Shown: positions 62,401 to 64,000 of the stretch, in pieces
How positions within the stretch are numbered: the stretch's first letter is position 1
Layout: each line of letters starts with the position of its first letter
NCBI GenBank assembly: GCA_951230915.1
Contig: OX579642.1
Span: forward strand, 6,014,001 to 6,078,000
Reading direction: 5' to 3'
DNA: 64,000 nt
Source: Antitrichia curtipendula
Taxonomy: Eukaryota > Streptophyta > Bryopsida > Hypnales > Leucodontaceae
Notes under the pieces: model-generated
Databases searched by the model: none
Seen by the model: only the letters and a program-made list of their open reading frames with translations
Told to the model about the DNA's origin: nothing
Made by a program: the position numbers and the translations under genes

Positions 62401-63791
62401 TCCTGGTTGCATGAGCCACTGCTTCACCCAGCTCTTGCTGCAAGACAAAGAAAAAAAACTCTATTTGAAGTTAATGGTGAAAGGGGAATTCATATCAGGA
62501 CCAAAACTGAGAAGGTCAAATCAGCAACGCTAATAGCCCAAAGAAGATAACGAAGAGTCCAGCAAAACATTCATTGAAATGGACGGCCGCCATCGGCAGC
62601 CCAAATTTTGAGAATATCAAATGCAACCATGCACCACTGGGAAAGGGAGCGAGGAAACAGGGCAGCCAACATTCAAAAAAGGAAATGGGCTCAATCTTAT
62701 ATCACATTAAGGAATGCGAACCATACCTGATAGAGAACGCTAATTAGCCCGTCGAGCGTCAGGCGGTCAGGGTGTACCAAGTGCGAATCTTCGATTTTTG
62801 CTTCTTCTCGACGTCAGCCAACTCTTCCTTACTTACGAGATTCTCGTAATACGACAGGGGTTGGCCAGCAATATTCTGAAGCCGGTACAATTTGTGTACA
62901 AGATTTAACTTCACGTGACAAGTCTGGTTTCTCTTGTTTCAGTAAATAACGATTAGAACTACACAAACGACATACTTCAAAGAAAAGCAACTAGCACGAA
63001 AGTGAGTTGGGTATTACCAGTTGACTTGGTGCAAAGCTGTGAGAAGTGGACCGATCTGGCCCTCAACCTCCAATACAATAGATTCAACCGCATAATGCCA
63101 GGACGCGTCATCTCCATGATCTCTGTTTATGATTGGCAGCCAGGCCGCAAGTCGATGGTTGCCGTCCCAAACGACGAACATTTTGCCCGAGAACTGCTTC
63201 TAGACGTCCTCCTTCTCCAGCTCCCTCTCGAAGTCCTGGTTTGCAGCAACCCAGGTTGGACTCCAACTGGACACATCCTCGTCCGTCACGTCCTGTGTAT
63301 TTCCCTCGTTGTCCTGCAAGGCCACATAAAAGACACCATGCCCGTCCATATACCCGGTACTCACAAAATAGGCTCCCAGTGCCATAACGTCATTTTTAAG
63401 GTACGGGCGAACTGCAGCGAGAGGTTTCATCCGGCAGAGCGGGATGTTCAGTTTCGACTTCTCCCTTGGCTTGAAGCGGAGCTTGTCCAAGACAACATTG
63501 GTATTAACCGACTCCTGCACGACCATTTTGTCCATTTCCTTGCCAAGCTCTTCGGCTGTCATCTCCGTCGATGCTTTCTCTGCTTCTTGAGCGTCCTTGG
63601 GGGTCTCAGCATCCTCGTTCTCTAGTTCCTCTGCAAAACAAACTTCGTGAGAAAAAGCAAATCAAAATGGCAGAACTTAGCAAATTGGTGTCAAGAATAC
63701 ACACCGGAGTCGAGAATGTCTAGCTGTGACGAAGACTGCAGCCCACCCTGTAGCGTATCCCGTCCAGGATCCGTCAAATCATCCGATGGAC
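59467..63791 (-). pseudogene. ParB-like domain plus beta-class DNA amino-methyltransferase-like gene, degraded, 5' end outside window
   Basis: Exons: 63791-63705, 63630-63018, 62923-62727, 62437-60999, 60761-60414, 60317-60050, 59963-59767, 59696-59467, nearly all with GT/AG borders and agreeing phases. The first full exon has KPLAAVRPYLKNDVMALG, then FVVWDGNHRLAAW (63152-63180), the DGNHR-type box of the ParB/sulfiredoxin fold. A long middle region with a basic Lys/Arg/Ala-rich stretch follows. Then FDLILGDINDGLW (motif IV position, lacking canonical DPPY), and KPGSIILDAFASTG joining across an intron to NSVRACKVIGRH (motif I and following helix, as in N6/N4 methyltransferases). Order IV before I is the beta class. 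Lesions: TAG at 63200, 62028 and 61995; frame changes near 62780, 62225 and 59925; a phase mismatch at 63018/62923. Probably a decayed copy of a gene or transposon cargo family; activity not expected. Confidence 0.65.
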
Positions 63792-63910
63792 CTGCACGAA
63801 GACATAATCATTCAGAAATCGAGAGGCTCCTGGCGTTCAAAACCTCAGTAGAACAGAAGGACCCAAGACATTTCAATACCCGATGGCACCTTCCTACAGG
63901 GTGCATCGAC

Positions 63911-64000
63911 AGCGCCCCCTTAGAAGGGGTGCCGCCATTGGCACCCCGTCTAAGGGGGGGCTGAACTCATGGCAGAGCGCCCCCTTAGAAGGGGTGCCGA
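63911..64000. repeat. Clustered GC-rich repeat: two direct copies and one inverted copy
   Basis: AGCGCCCCCTTAGAAGGGGT lies at 63911 and again at about 63975. An inverted version (ACCCCGTCTAAGGGGGGGCT) lies between, at 63943-63962. Each unit is itself a small hairpin (CCCCTT...AAGGGG). The cluster runs to the window edge, so its extent is unknown. It could be a foldback element end. Confidence 0.55.

Overview
This is a nuclear plant (streptophyte) window. It holds an intron-rich UFL1 gene, a receptor-like kinase whose leucine-rich repeats sit one per 72/75-nt exon, and a broken GT-3-type trihelix transcription factor. I see no bacterial operons, CRISPR or plastid genes. The species cannot be fixed from the sequence. 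The piggyBac and pogo transposons and the ParB/methyltransferase gene would fit a charophyte alga (Chara-like), but bryophytes or lycophytes are not excluded.

Layout. 1-9.3 kb is AT-rich and holds transposon debris: an unrecognised gene fragment, a PIF1/Helitron helicase remnant, a hAT-like remnant and two copies of TIR family A. 9.80-16.92 kb (+) is a complete 20-exon UFL1 gene, the best-supported host gene. 19.60-22.29 kb (+) is a GC-rich, broken pogo/Tigger-type transposase. 23.1-29.0 kb is a nested cluster of TTAA-flanked (piggyBac-type) and TA-flanked (mariner/pogo-type) non-autonomous elements. 29.6-31.62 kb (+) is a trihelix pseudogene ending at a hairpin MITE. 34.33-39.87 kb is a 5.5-kb piggyBac element with matching 14-bp TIRs and TTAA on both sides; its transposase carries one nonsense codon and one frameshift. 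Two TTAA elements follow it end to end, up to 42.02 kb. 42.0-45.2 kb shows nothing recognisable. 45.22-56.49 kb (-) is an LRR receptor kinase of about 21 exons with an intact kinase domain. 59.47-63.79 kb (-) is a broken multi-exon gene joining a ParB-like domain to a beta-class DNA amino-methyltransferase-like domain; its 5' end is probably outside the window.

Most notable: (i) the ParB-like/methyltransferase gene, an architecture expected in phage and bacteria, here split by spliceosomal introns; (ii) two places where TTAA elements abut and share the TTAA; (iii) nearly all nonsense codons in the decayed genes can be explained by C-to-T (or G-to-A) change, often CAG to TAG or CGA to TGA, as expected from deamination of methylated plant DNA; (iv) a base-composition step and a splice-phase mismatch at the same point inside the receptor kinase gene.
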